Positions 33,227-41,763 of a stretch of DNA of 64,000 nt are shown one piece after another (the stretch's first letter is position 1; every line of letters starts with the position of its first letter). A model generated the notes under the pieces. It was not told where the DNA came from. It worked only from the letters and a program-made list of their open reading frames with translations, and made no database searches. The stretch lies in the NCBI GenBank assembly GCA_023459495.1, contig JAEWTL010000094.1, positions 1 to 64,000 on the forward strand. The letters run 5' to 3'. The DNA is from Bacillota bacterium. Its GTDB lineage: Bacteria; Bacillota; Clostridia; Christensenellales; SZUA-584. Position numbers and translations under genes: made by a program.

Positions 33227-34057
33227 TCAGCTTTGCGTATCGTTTTTGATATAGGCGCGCGTGATCGATATATCGGAATGACCCAGAATGTCCTTCAAGC
33301 CATGAATATCGTTGACGGAGTCCATATACCGGTGGGCAAAGCTGCGACGGATCGTCTCGAGCGTGATGCCCCCGATCCCCACAGCGTCTGCGTATTTCTT
33401 CAGCGTTTTCCATACGCCCTGGCGCGTGATGTGCCTCCCGTAAACATTCAGGAACAGAATATCTTCTTCCGTACTGACCGCTTCACGCAACGCAAGATAT
33501 GCGTTCAGGCTGCGGCAGGTGTCCTCGTCCAGCGTCAGCACGACCTCTTCGTCGTGCCGGCTGACAACCAGGCTTTTCTCCGGCATTCTCAAATCCTCCA
33601 CGCGAAGGGAGATCAGCTCGGACACCTTGATGCCGGTCGAATAGATCAGCGCGAACATAGCCTTGTCCCGCACGCCGCCCACACTGCGGACATCCGGCGC
33701 TTCCAGCAGGCGGACTGCCTGTTCATCCGTCAGCGCCTTGGTTTTGGAGGAAGTGCTTTGACTGATATGCAGCCCTGCCGCCGGGTTCCGGGAGACTTGT
33801 CCCACACCGCAAAGATAATCGAAAAGCCGCTTGATGGAGGCAATCTTACGCTGCATGCTTACCGGCGCGAGCCCGCGCTCGGCCATATACTCGCAATACC
33901 GCCTGACTTCCTTTTCCGTTACACGGCTGATGTCTTCAATACCCTCCTTAAGAAGGTAATCGCAGAACTGTTCCGTATCGCGCATATACGAGTCGATTGA
34001 GGCAGCCCGCAGGCTGCGGTTGTTCAGGTATTCCCTGAATTCATCCATGTTTACCAT
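33227..34057 (-). CDS. XerC/D-like tyrosine recombinase with altered catalytic residues
   Basis: A 276-aa protein with the two-domain layout of Xer recombinases: a SAM-like core-binding domain (residues 1-85, SIDSYMRDTEQFCDYLL) and a catalytic domain. The C-terminal LGHSDISITRAY keeps the His and the nucleophilic Tyr. The first catalytic Arg (normally TGLRVSEL) is Lys in STGIKVSEL, and the HxxR box reads ETIRR, so its His is Glu. Strand-exchange activity is therefore doubtful. The gene lies 14 nt after spoIIM, where Bacillus has xerD (ripX). Confidence 0.8.
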   Translation of the reverse strand: MVNMDEFREYLNNRSLRAASIDSYMRDTEQFCDYLLKEGIEDISRVTEKEVRRYCEYMAERGLAPVSMQRKIASIKRLFDYLCGVGQVSRNPAAGLHISQSTSSKTKALTDEQAVRLLEAPDVRSVGGVRDKAMFALIYSTGIKVSELISLRVEDLRMPEKSLVVSRHDEEVVLTLDEDTCRSLNAYLALREAVSTEEDILFLNVYGRHITRQGVWKTLKKYADAVGIGGITLETIRRSFAHRYMDSVNDIHGLKDILGHSDISITRAYIKNDTQS

Positions 34058-34071
34058 TTGTTCCTCATTCG

Positions 34072-34692
34072 TTAAATCAGCATCATCAGCGCTGGCGTCA
34101 GCAGCGTCTCAAGCGCCACACCCACCAGCGCGATCAGATAAGCTTTCAGTATCCGGATCAGGTTTGGCCTTGCAGCCATTATCTTGTCATGCGCAGTAGC
34201 GGGTATCCGCCTGCACTTGATCGTTGTAATTGAATGATTGAAGGCAACCACCGCCGCCCGGCATATACAGGGCAGCAGCACGACGTTCGGCAGAAACGTA
34301 CAGACGATGATCGCGAGTATGCCGCCGCCGCCGATATTCAGCGCCAGCACGCCGACGGTGAAACCCACGCAGAAACCCTTCACGGTCATGACCACAGGGA
34401 TCAGCAGCACGCCCAGCATCGACATGGAAACCAAGGCTATTATCGCAAATGTTGCCGTATTTTGCAAGAAAGAATTAATAAATATGCTAAAATAATCTAT
34501 GGAATTATATTTAATAGTTACAAAGAGCAGGTTGATATAATCTGAAAGTTCCTTTTGCGCACCGCCGGTGAGATTGTGTACGGAAAATGAGCCCGCGGCA
34601 ATACCCACCATCATAAAAAAGATAAGCAAAAGATACTGAACCTTATTGTCCATCACGTCGAACCATATTCCCCTTTTCACGTTGCTGATCAA
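34072..34692 (-). CDS. spoIIM: Stage II sporulation protein M
   Basis: A 206-aa membrane protein with about five helices, matching SpoIIM, which works with SpoIID and SpoIIP in septal peptidoglycan removal and engulfment. Recognisable blocks are GIAAGSFSV, FLQNTATFAIIAL and the Gly-rich VKGFCVGFTVGVLALNIGGGGIL. The start is a TTG at 34692 with GGAGG 8 nt upstream; the longer reading frame has no site. Lies between spo0A and the xer-like gene. Confidence 0.85.
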   Translation of the reverse strand: MISNVKRGIWFDVMDNKVQYLLLIFFMMVGIAAGSFSVHNLTGGAQKELSDYINLLFVTIKYNSIDYFSIFINSFLQNTATFAIIALVSMSMLGVLLIPVVMTVKGFCVGFTVGVLALNIGGGGILAIIVCTFLPNVVLLPCICRAAVVAFNHSITTIKCRRIPATAHDKIMAARPNLIRILKAYLIALVGVALETLLTPALMMLI

Positions 34693-34817
34693 AATACCCG
34701 CCTCCGGCAACCCATTCACAGCATAAATATGCCGTGCGTGAAGCGCGTATGCTTGGCTTTGAGGCAGGCGGGCATACCAAAACAAGCGTGCGATACATAT
34801 TGTCACGTGCGAAGGCT

Positions 34818-35597
34818 TTAGTCTACGTATTTAAGTTCGGTGTTGAGCTTGTCCGCCAGCATGGCAATAAATTCGCCGTTGGTAGGCTTGCCCTTGTTGT
34901 CATGAATGGTGTAGCCGAAGAAGTCCTCCAGCACGCGGATATCGCCGCGGTTCCACGCCGACTCGATGGCATGGCGCATGGCGCGCTCCACGCGCTGCGG
35001 TGTGGAATTGTACTTCTCCGCAACAGAGGCATACAGGCCGGTCGTCAGGTGGCTCATCATGTCAAAGTCGTTATGTACCAGCAGAATGGCGTCCCGCAGG
35101 TAGTAGTAGCCTTTGACATTGGCGGTGATGCCCACTTTTTTGATGTGCTGCGTAATGATCTCAGACGGGTCCGCAGTGTACGGCAGGCGCTGCATATCGC
35201 TCCGGAACTCCATCAGCTCGAGGATACGTTTTTTGAACACGTCCTTATCGAACGGCTTCAAAAAAATGTAGTCTACGCCAAAGCTTTCAGCCTTTTTCAG
35301 GATGAAGTCCAGCGCCACGGCAGAGGTCATCACGATGCGTGTCCCTGCGCTGTAGCCCGCTCGGACAAGCTCCTCAAGCACCGCAAACCCGTCGAGTGCC
35401 GGCATGATGAGGTCCACGATGAACAGGTCCGGCTTGAACCGCTGTACCAGTTCCACCGCTTCCCGGCCGTCGAACGCGTACTCGGTTACGCTGAATCGGC
35501 CGGTTTCCGTCAGATAGTCGGATACCATTCGCAGATAATCACGGTTGTTGTCAGCAAGGATAGCGGTAAATTTGGATTTCACTTGATCTTTTTCCAT
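34818..35597 (-). CDS. spo0A: Sporulation master regulator Spo0A
   Basis: A 259-aa response regulator. The receiver domain has the acidic pocket ILADNNRD, the phospho-acceptor Asp62 in FIVDLIMPALDG, Thr/Ser in MTSA and Lys in FLKPFD. The C-terminal effector domain (about 150-259) is the distinctive Spo0A DNA-binding domain: HIKKVGITANVKGYYYLRDAI, YNSTPQRVERAMRHAIESAWNRGD and GKPTNGEFIAMLADKL. Controlled region: see the dyads and 0A box at 35616-35758. Order spoIVB-spo0A as in other endospore formers. Confidence 0.97.
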   Translation of the reverse strand: MEKDQVKSKFTAILADNNRDYLRMVSDYLTETGRFSVTEYAFDGREAVELVQRFKPDLFIVDLIMPALDGFAVLEELVRAGYSAGTRIVMTSAVALDFILKKAESFGVDYIFLKPFDKDVFKKRILELMEFRSDMQRLPYTADPSEIITQHIKKVGITANVKGYYYLRDAILLVHNDFDMMSHLTTGLYASVAEKYNSTPQRVERAMRHAIESAWNRGDIRVLEDFFGYTIHDNKGKPTNGEFIAMLADKLNTELKYVD

Positions 35598-35615
35598 AGC
35601 TGTAAATTCCTTGTC

Positions 35616-35687
35616 TTGACATGGTCAAAATTAGTTTGGGTGATCTTGACAGGTCAAATTATTATCATATCTGTGATATTATTATCA
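35616..35687 (-). promoter_or_regulatory. spo0A upstream dyads and direct repeats
   Basis: Two short palindromes, TTGAC-ATG-GTCAA (35616-35628) and TTGAC-AG-GTCAA (35646-35657), lie 30 bp apart upstream of spo0A. Next to them a 10-bp direct repeat ATTATTATCA occurs at 35658 and 35678. Spacing of two to three helical turns suggests binding by a dimeric regulator. Identity unknown. Confidence 0.5.
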
Positions 35688-35750
35688 ATTCTACATTGCG
35701 GGTGAAAACCCCTTTTCTGGTATTTATTAAAAACAAAAGAATTTAAAATT

Positions 35751-35758
35751 CGACAAGC
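35751..35758 (-). promoter_or_regulatory. Candidate Spo0A box upstream of spo0A
   Basis: TTGTCGAA on the minus strand matches the core 0A box. A second perfect copy lies just before spoIVB (plus-strand TTCGACAA near 37032-37039). Autoregulation by Spo0A~P is plausible from the position only. Confidence 0.45.
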
Positions 35759-35760
35759 CG

Positions 35761-37020
35761 CTACGGAATTTGGTCAAGCATCCAGTCGGCATAGAGCCCG
35801 TAACCCTTGGTCGGGTTGTTGACGAACACATGCGTGACCGCACCCACAAGCTTGCCGTTCTGCAGGATGGGGCTGCCGCTCATGCCCTGCACGATGCCGC
35901 CGGTGAGCGCCAGCAGATCGGGGTCCGTCACGCGCAGAACGATGCCCTTCTGATCCGCGGAAGCCTGCGGCGTCAGCTTAATGATCTCGCAGTCGAACTC
36001 CTTGACGCCTTCGCTGTCCACCGTGGCAAGTATCGTCGCGGGCCCGAGCTGCACCTCGTCACGGCTGGCTACCGGGATGGGGTCGGAAAAGGCCGACATA
36101 TCCACAGTATCATAGATGGGGCCGTAGATACCGAACTCGGTGTTCTTATCGATGTGGCCCATGGTGCCCGAAGCGCTGGAGAAATAGCCTTTGATCTCGC
36201 CCGGCGAGCCGCTTTCGCCCTTGTTGACCTGTATAACCTCTGAAAAATAGATTTCGCCCTCGCGCACGGTTAAAATGCTGCCCGTGTCGATATCCGTGAT
36301 GGCATGGCCGAGCCCGGCAAACCATTTCTGGCCCGGCATGATGAACGTGAGCGTGCCCACGCCCGCAGTGCTGTCGCGCACCCACAGGCCAAGGCGCTTC
36401 TTGCCGTCGGAATAGTCTACGACAGGCGTCACCTTGAGGTCCATCTCGCGTCCGTCGCGCTCCACCACGACGTCAAGTTCCCCGTCATTTTGCTGTATGA
36501 GCTTCGCCACATGGTCGGCATCCTCGACTTCCGTGCCGTTGATGGACAGGATTATGTCGCCCGGCAGCATACCCGCGGTGCGCGCCGGATTGACGATCTC
36601 ACCGCTCTCCAACTGGATGCCCGTGATGCCCACCACGAGCGCCCCTCTCGTATATAATGTAACGCCGATGCTCTGTCCGCCCGGAATGACCATCACGTCG
36701 TCGCTGACATTGACCTTGACGGTTTTGACCGGCAGGCCGAACAGCGACAGCGAGATCGTGGTCTCGCCGCTGTCCACCGACTCAATCGTCAGCGATCGCT
36801 CGCCGGTGGCTTCCTCCAGCGTCTCGCCCGACAGGCTCACTACGCCCGTGGACGCAACGTCCGCCTGCACCGGCAGACCGAGCGTGATGGTGCGCGACGT
36901 TCCCTTGCGCAGATAAATCTCGTTGGGCAGGCTGGAGAACTGCTGCACGGAAGGCAGCAGGTGTACGGCGCACAACACAACGACAAACAATATTCCTAAT
37001 ATTCTGACAGCTTTTTTCAA
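35761..37020 (-). CDS. spoIVB: SpoIVB signalling serine peptidase
   Basis: A 419-aa secreted peptidase that in sporulation triggers sigma-K activation by cleaving SpoIVFA. One N-terminal membrane anchor (residues 7-25), a PDZ domain (about 115-195, GMLPGDIILSINGTEVEDADHV) and the SpoIVB S55 peptidase domain with FAGLGHAITDID (His) and the nucleophile motif GMSGSPILQNGKLVGAVTHV near residues 379-398. Expressed in the forespore in relatives. It follows recN after 95 bases. Confidence 0.95.
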   Translation of the reverse strand: MKKAVRILGILFVVVLCAVHLLPSVQQFSSLPNEIYLRKGTSRTITLGLPVQADVASTGVVSLSGETLEEATGERSLTIESVDSGETTISLSLFGLPVKTVKVNVSDDVMVIPGGQSIGVTLYTRGALVVGITGIQLESGEIVNPARTAGMLPGDIILSINGTEVEDADHVAKLIQQNDGELDVVVERDGREMDLKVTPVVDYSDGKKRLGLWVRDSTAGVGTLTFIMPGQKWFAGLGHAITDIDTGSILTVREGEIYFSEVIQVNKGESGSPGEIKGYFSSASGTMGHIDKNTEFGIYGPIYDTVDMSAFSDPIPVASRDEVQLGPATILATVDSEGVKEFDCEIIKLTPQASADQKGIVLRVTDPDLLALTGGIVQGMSGSPILQNGKLVGAVTHVFVNNPTKGYGLYADWMLDQIP

Positions 37021-37115
37021 GAAAGCACCTCTTCGACAAACTCTGATGTTATTGTCGTTAGCAGCGCTTGGATTTATGCGATGTAATATTTAGCGGTTCA
37101 AATTGTGGATAAAAA

Positions 37116-38801
37116 TCAGCGATTCGATGAATGAAACACGCCTGCGCGCTCCAGCATTTCCTGCGCGTGGGCCTGTGTAACGGCGGTGTCGCCGCCTGCG
37201 AGCCGCGCGATTTCGCGTACGCGCGCATCGGCTTCCAGCGCGATGAGATCGGTGTGCGTGGAAGTTTCATCGCTTTCTTTTGTGACCAAAAAATGCTTGT
37301 CCGCCATGGCGGCAATCTGCGGCAGGTGCGTCACGCAGATGACCTGGCGGCCTGTGGAAATCTGATACAGCTTCTCCGCCACGACCTGCGCCATGCGTCC
37401 GCTGATGCCTGTGTCAATCTCGTCAAAAATCATGGTCGGAATGCCGCCTCTGTCCGCGGCAATGTTCTTCAGCGCGAGCATGATGCGCGAAACCTCACCG
37501 CCCGAGGCGACCTTACGCAGCGGCTTTTGCGGTTCGCCGCGGTTGGCTGAAATGTAGAACTCCACCGTGTCAATGCCGTTTTTTGAAAAACTGCAGTTTT
37601 CTTCGTCTTCTGTCGGCGCGAACTGCACCGAAAACTCTGCCCCGGCCATGCCGAGGTCGTTCAATTGCTCCACTACGCGGCGCTCGAACACCTGCGCGGT
37701 CTCCCGCCGCAGGTTCGACAACCGCACTGATTTTTCATATAATACAGCGCGCAGCCGCGCAGCCTTATCCGTGAGCTCCTGCACGAGCGCTTCGCTGTCC
37801 TCAAGATCGGCCAGCTCCTGCTCCGCCTTTTTTATAAACGTGCCGGTGACGAGCGGGTCGCCGTATTTTCGGCTGAGCGTATGAATCAGTGCAAGGCGCT
37901 CCTCGGTCTCGTCCAACTCGCCCGGATCGAAGCTGCACCCGTCCGCCTCGCGCCGCACATCGTCGGAAAGCTCCTCCAGCGCATAATACGCTTCGTCCGC
38001 GCGCCCCGCCAGTGCTTCAAATTTTTCGTCCACATCGTCCAGGCTTTTCAGCCTGCTTGACACCTCACGCAGGGCAGCCAGCACGCTGTTCTTCTCGGAT
38101 TCATAGAGCAGCTCGTGCGCACGCTCCAGAGCCTCAGCCAGCCGTTCGGCGGCATTCATGCGTTTCTTTTTGGCGAGCAGTTCCTCCTCCTCGCCCTCAA
38201 TGACATTGGCCTGCTTCAGCTCCGCGATCTGGTACTTCAACACGTCGATGCGGCGCTCCCGGTCCGCGCCCGCAAGCAGCGACTTCAGCCGCGCCTGCAC
38301 CGCGCTGTATTCACCGTAGGCAGCGGCCACTTCCGTTGCGGCCCCGCCGATACGCGAATCAAAGCCGTCCAGCATGGCCATATGATTTTTTTCACTTAAA
38401 AGGGATTGGTGTTCGTGCTGACCGTGGATGTCCACCAGCCGGTCGCTCACGGATTTCAAAAAGGCAAGCGTCACCAGCGCGCCGTTGACGCGGCACACGT
38501 TCTTGCCCGATGCACTCACCTCGCGCGACAATACCAGCTCGTCCTCCGGCTCGATCTCCTGCTCGGCAAGCAGTTCGCCCACGCTCTCCGCGCCGGTGAA
38601 CCACGCCTCCACCACGGCTTTGTCCTCGCCCGTGCGGATCATCTCGCGGTCGGCGCGTTCGCCCAGCACCAGATTCACGGAGTCCACGATGATGGATTTG
38701 CCCGCGCCGGTTTCGCCCGAAAGCACGTTCATTCCTGCCGAGAGGCGCACCTCCATGGCAGGGATGAGCGCGATATTTTTGATGACCAGTCTGCTCAGCA
38801 T
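37116..38801 (-). CDS. recN: DNA repair protein RecN
   Basis: A 561-aa SMC-like ATPase for double-strand break repair. The N-terminal Walker A is GETGAGKSIIVD near residue 30. A coiled-coil centre of about 250 residues follows, then the ABC signature-type VASGGEVSRIMLALK, Walker B TMIFDEIDTGISG and ICVTHLPQIAAMAD. Length typical. It lies 15 nt after argR, an order conserved in Firmicutes. Confidence 0.96.
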   Translation of the reverse strand: MLSRLVIKNIALIPAMEVRLSAGMNVLSGETGAGKSIIVDSVNLVLGERADREMIRTGEDKAVVEAWFTGAESVGELLAEQEIEPEDELVLSREVSASGKNVCRVNGALVTLAFLKSVSDRLVDIHGQHEHQSLLSEKNHMAMLDGFDSRIGGAATEVAAAYGEYSAVQARLKSLLAGADRERRIDVLKYQIAELKQANVIEGEEEELLAKKKRMNAAERLAEALERAHELLYESEKNSVLAALREVSSRLKSLDDVDEKFEALAGRADEAYYALEELSDDVRREADGCSFDPGELDETEERLALIHTLSRKYGDPLVTGTFIKKAEQELADLEDSEALVQELTDKAARLRAVLYEKSVRLSNLRRETAQVFERRVVEQLNDLGMAGAEFSVQFAPTEDEENCSFSKNGIDTVEFYISANRGEPQKPLRKVASGGEVSRIMLALKNIAADRGGIPTMIFDEIDTGISGRMAQVVAEKLYQISTGRQVICVTHLPQIAAMADKHFLVTKESDETSTHTDLIALEADARVREIARLAGGDTAVTQAHAQEMLERAGVFHSSNR

Positions 38802-38816
38802 ATGTCCCTCGCGGCC

Positions 38817-39275
38817 CTACTTCTTGCTCCGCATCAGCTTGCCCAGTTCATCGACGACCTTCTTTTGCATGCCGTCCTGCTTCACCGCGATGAAGATGGT
38901 GTTGTCGCCCGCAAGCGAGCCAGCCACCTCGGGCATGTCCAGCTCGTCGATGGCTTCTGCCGCGGCATTGGCGGTGCCGGTCATGGTGCGCACCACAACC
39001 AGCGAAGCTGCCTGCTCCACCGATACCACGGTTTCGCGGAATACGCGTTTGAACACGTCAAGCTTGCCGAGCTGGCCTTTGCCTGCCACGGCATACTTGT
39101 AGCTCCCGTCCTCACCCTGAACCTTGACGAGCTTTAATTCCTTGATGTCGCGTGAGATCGTCGCCTGCGTCACCTCGACCCCCATGCTCCGGAGGATTTC
39201 GGAGAGCTGGTCCTGCGTTTCCACCGCATGATTCTCGATGATCTCCAATATCGTACTCTGTCTGCTCTGTTTCAT
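38817..39275 (-). CDS. argR: Arginine repressor ArgR/AhrC
   Basis: A 152-aa regulator. The N-terminal winged helix (ILEIIENHAVETQDQLSEIL ... VTQATISRDIKELKLVKV) binds ARG boxes. The C-terminal hexamerisation and arginine-binding domain has the signature GTANAAAEAIDELDMPEVAGSLAGDNTIF. Positioned between nadK and recN, as in Bacillus. Confidence 0.96.
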   Translation of the reverse strand: MKQSRQSTILEIIENHAVETQDQLSEILRSMGVEVTQATISRDIKELKLVKVQGEDGSYKYAVAGKGQLGKLDVFKRVFRETVVSVEQAASLVVVRTMTGTANAAAEAIDELDMPEVAGSLAGDNTIFIAVKQDGMQKKVVDELGKLMRSKK

Positions 39276-39287
39276 GATGCCCTCCTG

Positions 39288-40130
39288 TTACCAATCCTCG
39301 CTCAAGAATTTGGATCTCAGCAGAGGATAGAAGTATCCTTCATGGAACCGTATAAAGCGTGCGATATGTTCCGACCGGCTCACGTGGACAGTCTCGCCCT
39401 TTTCCAGATGGCGCAGGAATACGCCGTCGCAGGACAGGATGACGCCGTCCTCAGAGTCGGTTTTAATCACGATAATATCATCCGGCGACACCACAAGCGA
39501 ACGCGAATGCAGCGTATGCGGCGATACGGGCGTGGCCAGCATGCACTTCAGGCACGGGCTGACAATCGGCCCGCCCGCGGAGAGCGAGTACGCCGTGGAG
39601 CCGGTGGGCGTGGAAACCAGCATGCCGTCGCATGCCACATTGTCGGCGAGTCCGCCGTTGATTAACAGTTCAATATGGACCGTGCGTGAAATATCCTGCT
39701 TCATCACCGCGGCATCGTTGAGCACGTCGGCGAAGGTTACGACCTCGCTGCCGTTCATCACGGTGCAGCGCAGCATCATGCGCTCCTCCACATAGCCGTG
39801 CCCGGCCAGCAGCTCATCCGCCGCCTTTTCAATGCCGGAAAGCTCCACCTCGGTCAGAAAGCCAAGATGCCCTAAGTTGATGCCCAGCATGGGAACGCCG
39901 TGCTGGCACGCCTTGGCTGTGGCGCGCAGCAAAGTGCCGTCTCCGCCGAGCACAAATAAACAGTCGATGGTTGCGTAGTCGATGATATCGCTTTCGCCGT
40001 ACGGCAGGCAGTCCGCGTCAAAGGTGACGGCCACGCCGCGCCCGCGCAGCAGCGTCGCGAGGCTCAGCGCGCCCGCGTAACCTAAGTCCTTGGTCTTATT
40101 GGAGAAAATGCCTGCTTTTCGTAATTTCAT
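39288..40130 (-). CDS. nadK: NAD kinase
   Basis: A 280-aa enzyme phosphorylating NAD to NADP. Motifs: IFSNKTKD near the start, the catalytic FVLGGDGTLLRA, LGINLGHLGFLTE, LNDAAV and VSTPTGSTAYSLSAGGPIVSP. The start MKLRKAGIFSN fits the family; the ORF extends further upstream but without homology. The ATG lies only 11 bases after a TATAAT, so the mRNA would be nearly leaderless. Confidence 0.93.
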   Translation of the reverse strand: MKLRKAGIFSNKTKDLGYAGALSLATLLRGRGVAVTFDADCLPYGESDIIDYATIDCLFVLGGDGTLLRATAKACQHGVPMLGINLGHLGFLTEVELSGIEKAADELLAGHGYVEERMMLRCTVMNGSEVVTFADVLNDAAVMKQDISRTVHIELLINGGLADNVACDGMLVSTPTGSTAYSLSAGGPIVSPCLKCMLATPVSPHTLHSRSLVVSPDDIIVIKTDSEDGVILSCDGVFLRHLEKGETVHVSRSEHIARFIRFHEGYFYPLLRSKFLSEDW

Positions 40131-40140
40131 ATTGACATCT

Positions 40141-40169
40141 ATTATACTGAATGATGGATAATTATACAA
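40141..40169 (-). promoter_or_regulatory. Promoter of nadK placed for a near-leaderless transcript
   Basis: On the minus strand TTGTAT (40169-40164), 17-bp spacer and perfect TATAAT (40146-40141). The expected start around 40134 is about 4 nt before the nadK ATG at 40130. No ribosome-binding site is visible. Confidence 0.6.
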
Positions 40170-40330
40170 CACGATTTCGCAATAAACGCGTGTTTGGTAA
40201 CATATTCCGATTTGGTCTGTCTGGCTCATTCATGTTTGCACCGGAACGGCACAGGGGCCGTTCTCTGCGAATTGCGGTGCCGGTCTGTTTTTATGGTTTC
40301 GGCTGCCGCCGGAACGGTCAAGACCGTTCC

Positions 40331-41125
40331 CTACGCAAGCTCGACGTGAGCCTGCTTTACAACTACGGCGGCGTCCGGTGCGGCGTCTTCCCCGCTATCC
40401 GCAAGGTATGCAAGGTATTCGATGTTGCCCTGCGGCCCTTTGATGGGGCTGAAATCAAGGCCACGCACGGAAAAGCCCATGTCCCGCGCGGCGGACAGCA
40501 CGTTTTCGATCACTTCGATATGCGTATCCGCGTCACGCACCACGCCATGCTTGCCGACCTTGCCGCGCCCTGCCTCGAACTGCGGCTTGATGAGCGCCGC
40601 GATGGCATACGGCGGAGCCAGCACCCGCTTCAGCGCGGGCAGAATCAGCTTAAGCGATATGAACGAAACATCGATGCTTGCAAACGACGCGGGACGTTCG
40701 AACATTTCCGTTTCCAGATAGCGCGCATTGGTGCGCTCCATCACCTTCACCCGCTCGTCCTGCCGCAGCCGCCACGCAAGTTGACCATAGCCCACGTCCA
40801 CGGCGTATACAAACGACGCGCCGCGCTGCAGCATGCAGTCCGTAAAACCGCCTGTGGACGCGCCCACGTCGATGCAAACCATGCCGCTAAGGTCGATATC
40901 AAAACTATCGATTGCTTTCTCGAGCTTGTGGCCGCCGCGGCTGACGAAGTCGTCTCCGCCGCGCACCGTGACCTGCTGCCCTTCCACAACCGTTTCGGCT
41001 GGCTTGGTGACAGTCATACCATCCACCGCGACCGCGCCTGCCATGATGAGCGCTCGCGCCTTCTCGCGGCTTTCCGCAAGCCCGTTTTCCGCCATGTATA
41101 CATCGAGCCGTTTTTTCTCAGCCAT
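40331..41125 (-). CDS. tlyA: TlyA family rRNA 2'-O-methyltransferase
   Basis: A 264-aa protein with an N-terminal S4 RNA-binding domain (RLDVYMAENGLAESREKARALIMAGAV) and an FtsJ-like methyltransferase domain whose SAM motif is CIDVGASTGGFTDCML near residue 87. TlyA enzymes methylate riboses in 16S and 23S rRNA. The ATG at 41125 overlaps the oapA stop by 8 nt and has GGAAGG upstream. The order oapA-tlyA-...-argR-recN is conserved around OLE RNA genes. Confidence 0.92.
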   Translation of the reverse strand: MAEKKRLDVYMAENGLAESREKARALIMAGAVAVDGMTVTKPAETVVEGQQVTVRGGDDFVSRGGHKLEKAIDSFDIDLSGMVCIDVGASTGGFTDCMLQRGASFVYAVDVGYGQLAWRLRQDERVKVMERTNARYLETEMFERPASFASIDVSFISLKLILPALKRVLAPPYAIAALIKPQFEAGRGKVGKHGVVRDADTHIEVIENVLSAARDMGFSVRGLDFSPIKGPQGNIEYLAYLADSGEDAAPDAAVVVKQAHVELA

Positions 41126-41672
41126 TCTTTTTGCCTTCCGGCATGAAAAACATGAGCACGTAAGAAACGAAGCCCACGATCTGCTTGTTGTTATTGATGG
41201 CAATGGTTTTGCCGATGGCCTTGCCCGATATGGTGAGCGCCGCGATGACGCTGGGCACCGCGATTGAGATGGCGAAATCGTCCACGTGGCCCGCAAGCGC
41301 AATCTTCAATACGATCGCCGCGCCTGCCGCGCCTGACACGATGCCGCAGATATCCCCCACCACGTCGTTGCAGATGTTCGAAACGACGTCGGCGCTTTTC
41401 AGCAGGGTAAGCGCGCTTTTCGCGCGTTTAATCTTTTTGGACGCCATGGAGACGAACGGCGTGGGGTCGCAGGTGGCAAAGGCGATGCCGATGAGGTCGA
41501 ACACGACGCCGAGCAGCATGATGAACAGCACGACAAAGCCCGCTGCGATCACCGACATCCTGTCCATCAGCAGCTCCGTTACGACGCTGATGCCCGCCGA
41601 TACGATGAGTGAGATGATCAGTATCTTTGCGGGCCAGAACCGTATGTTCCGTTGTCTTCTGTTTTTACCCAA
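41118..41672 (-). CDS. oapA: OLE RNA-associated membrane protein OapA
   Basis: A 184-aa integral membrane protein with about four helices (near residues 15-35, 42-66, 103-127 and 135-175). I recognise the OapA family from GVVFDLIGIAFATCDPTPF, SMASKKIKRAKSAL and ADVVSNICNDVVGDICGIVSG; the Asp and Asn four residues apart (D95, N99) match positions reported as important in Bacillus halodurans OapA. OapA binds OLE RNA at the membrane. The start is a TTG with GGAG 6 nt upstream. The OLE RNA lies directly upstream and tlyA overlaps downstream. A long hairpin (about 41697-41755) lies between RNA and gene. Confidence 0.88.
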   Translation of the reverse strand: MGKNRRQRNIRFWPAKILIISLIVSAGISVVTELLMDRMSVIAAGFVVLFIMLLGVVFDLIGIAFATCDPTPFVSMASKKIKRAKSALTLLKSADVVSNICNDVVGDICGIVSGAAGAAIVLKIALAGHVDDFAISIAVPSVIAALTISGKAIGKTIAINNNKQIVGFVSYVLMFFMPEGKKNG

Positions 41673-41763
41673 ATGTTTCTCCGATTATAAAGCAGGCGGC
41701 CCTCCGAGGTCCCCGCAAAGCCAAAAGCTTTGTGGGGCGATTGGCCGCCCTTGTGTTTGCAAT

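Noticed and set aside
37021..37115. Forespore sigma-G promoter before spoIVB
   Set aside because: A CATAAAT-like -10 is present, but the -35 at the right distance does not match the consensus well enough.
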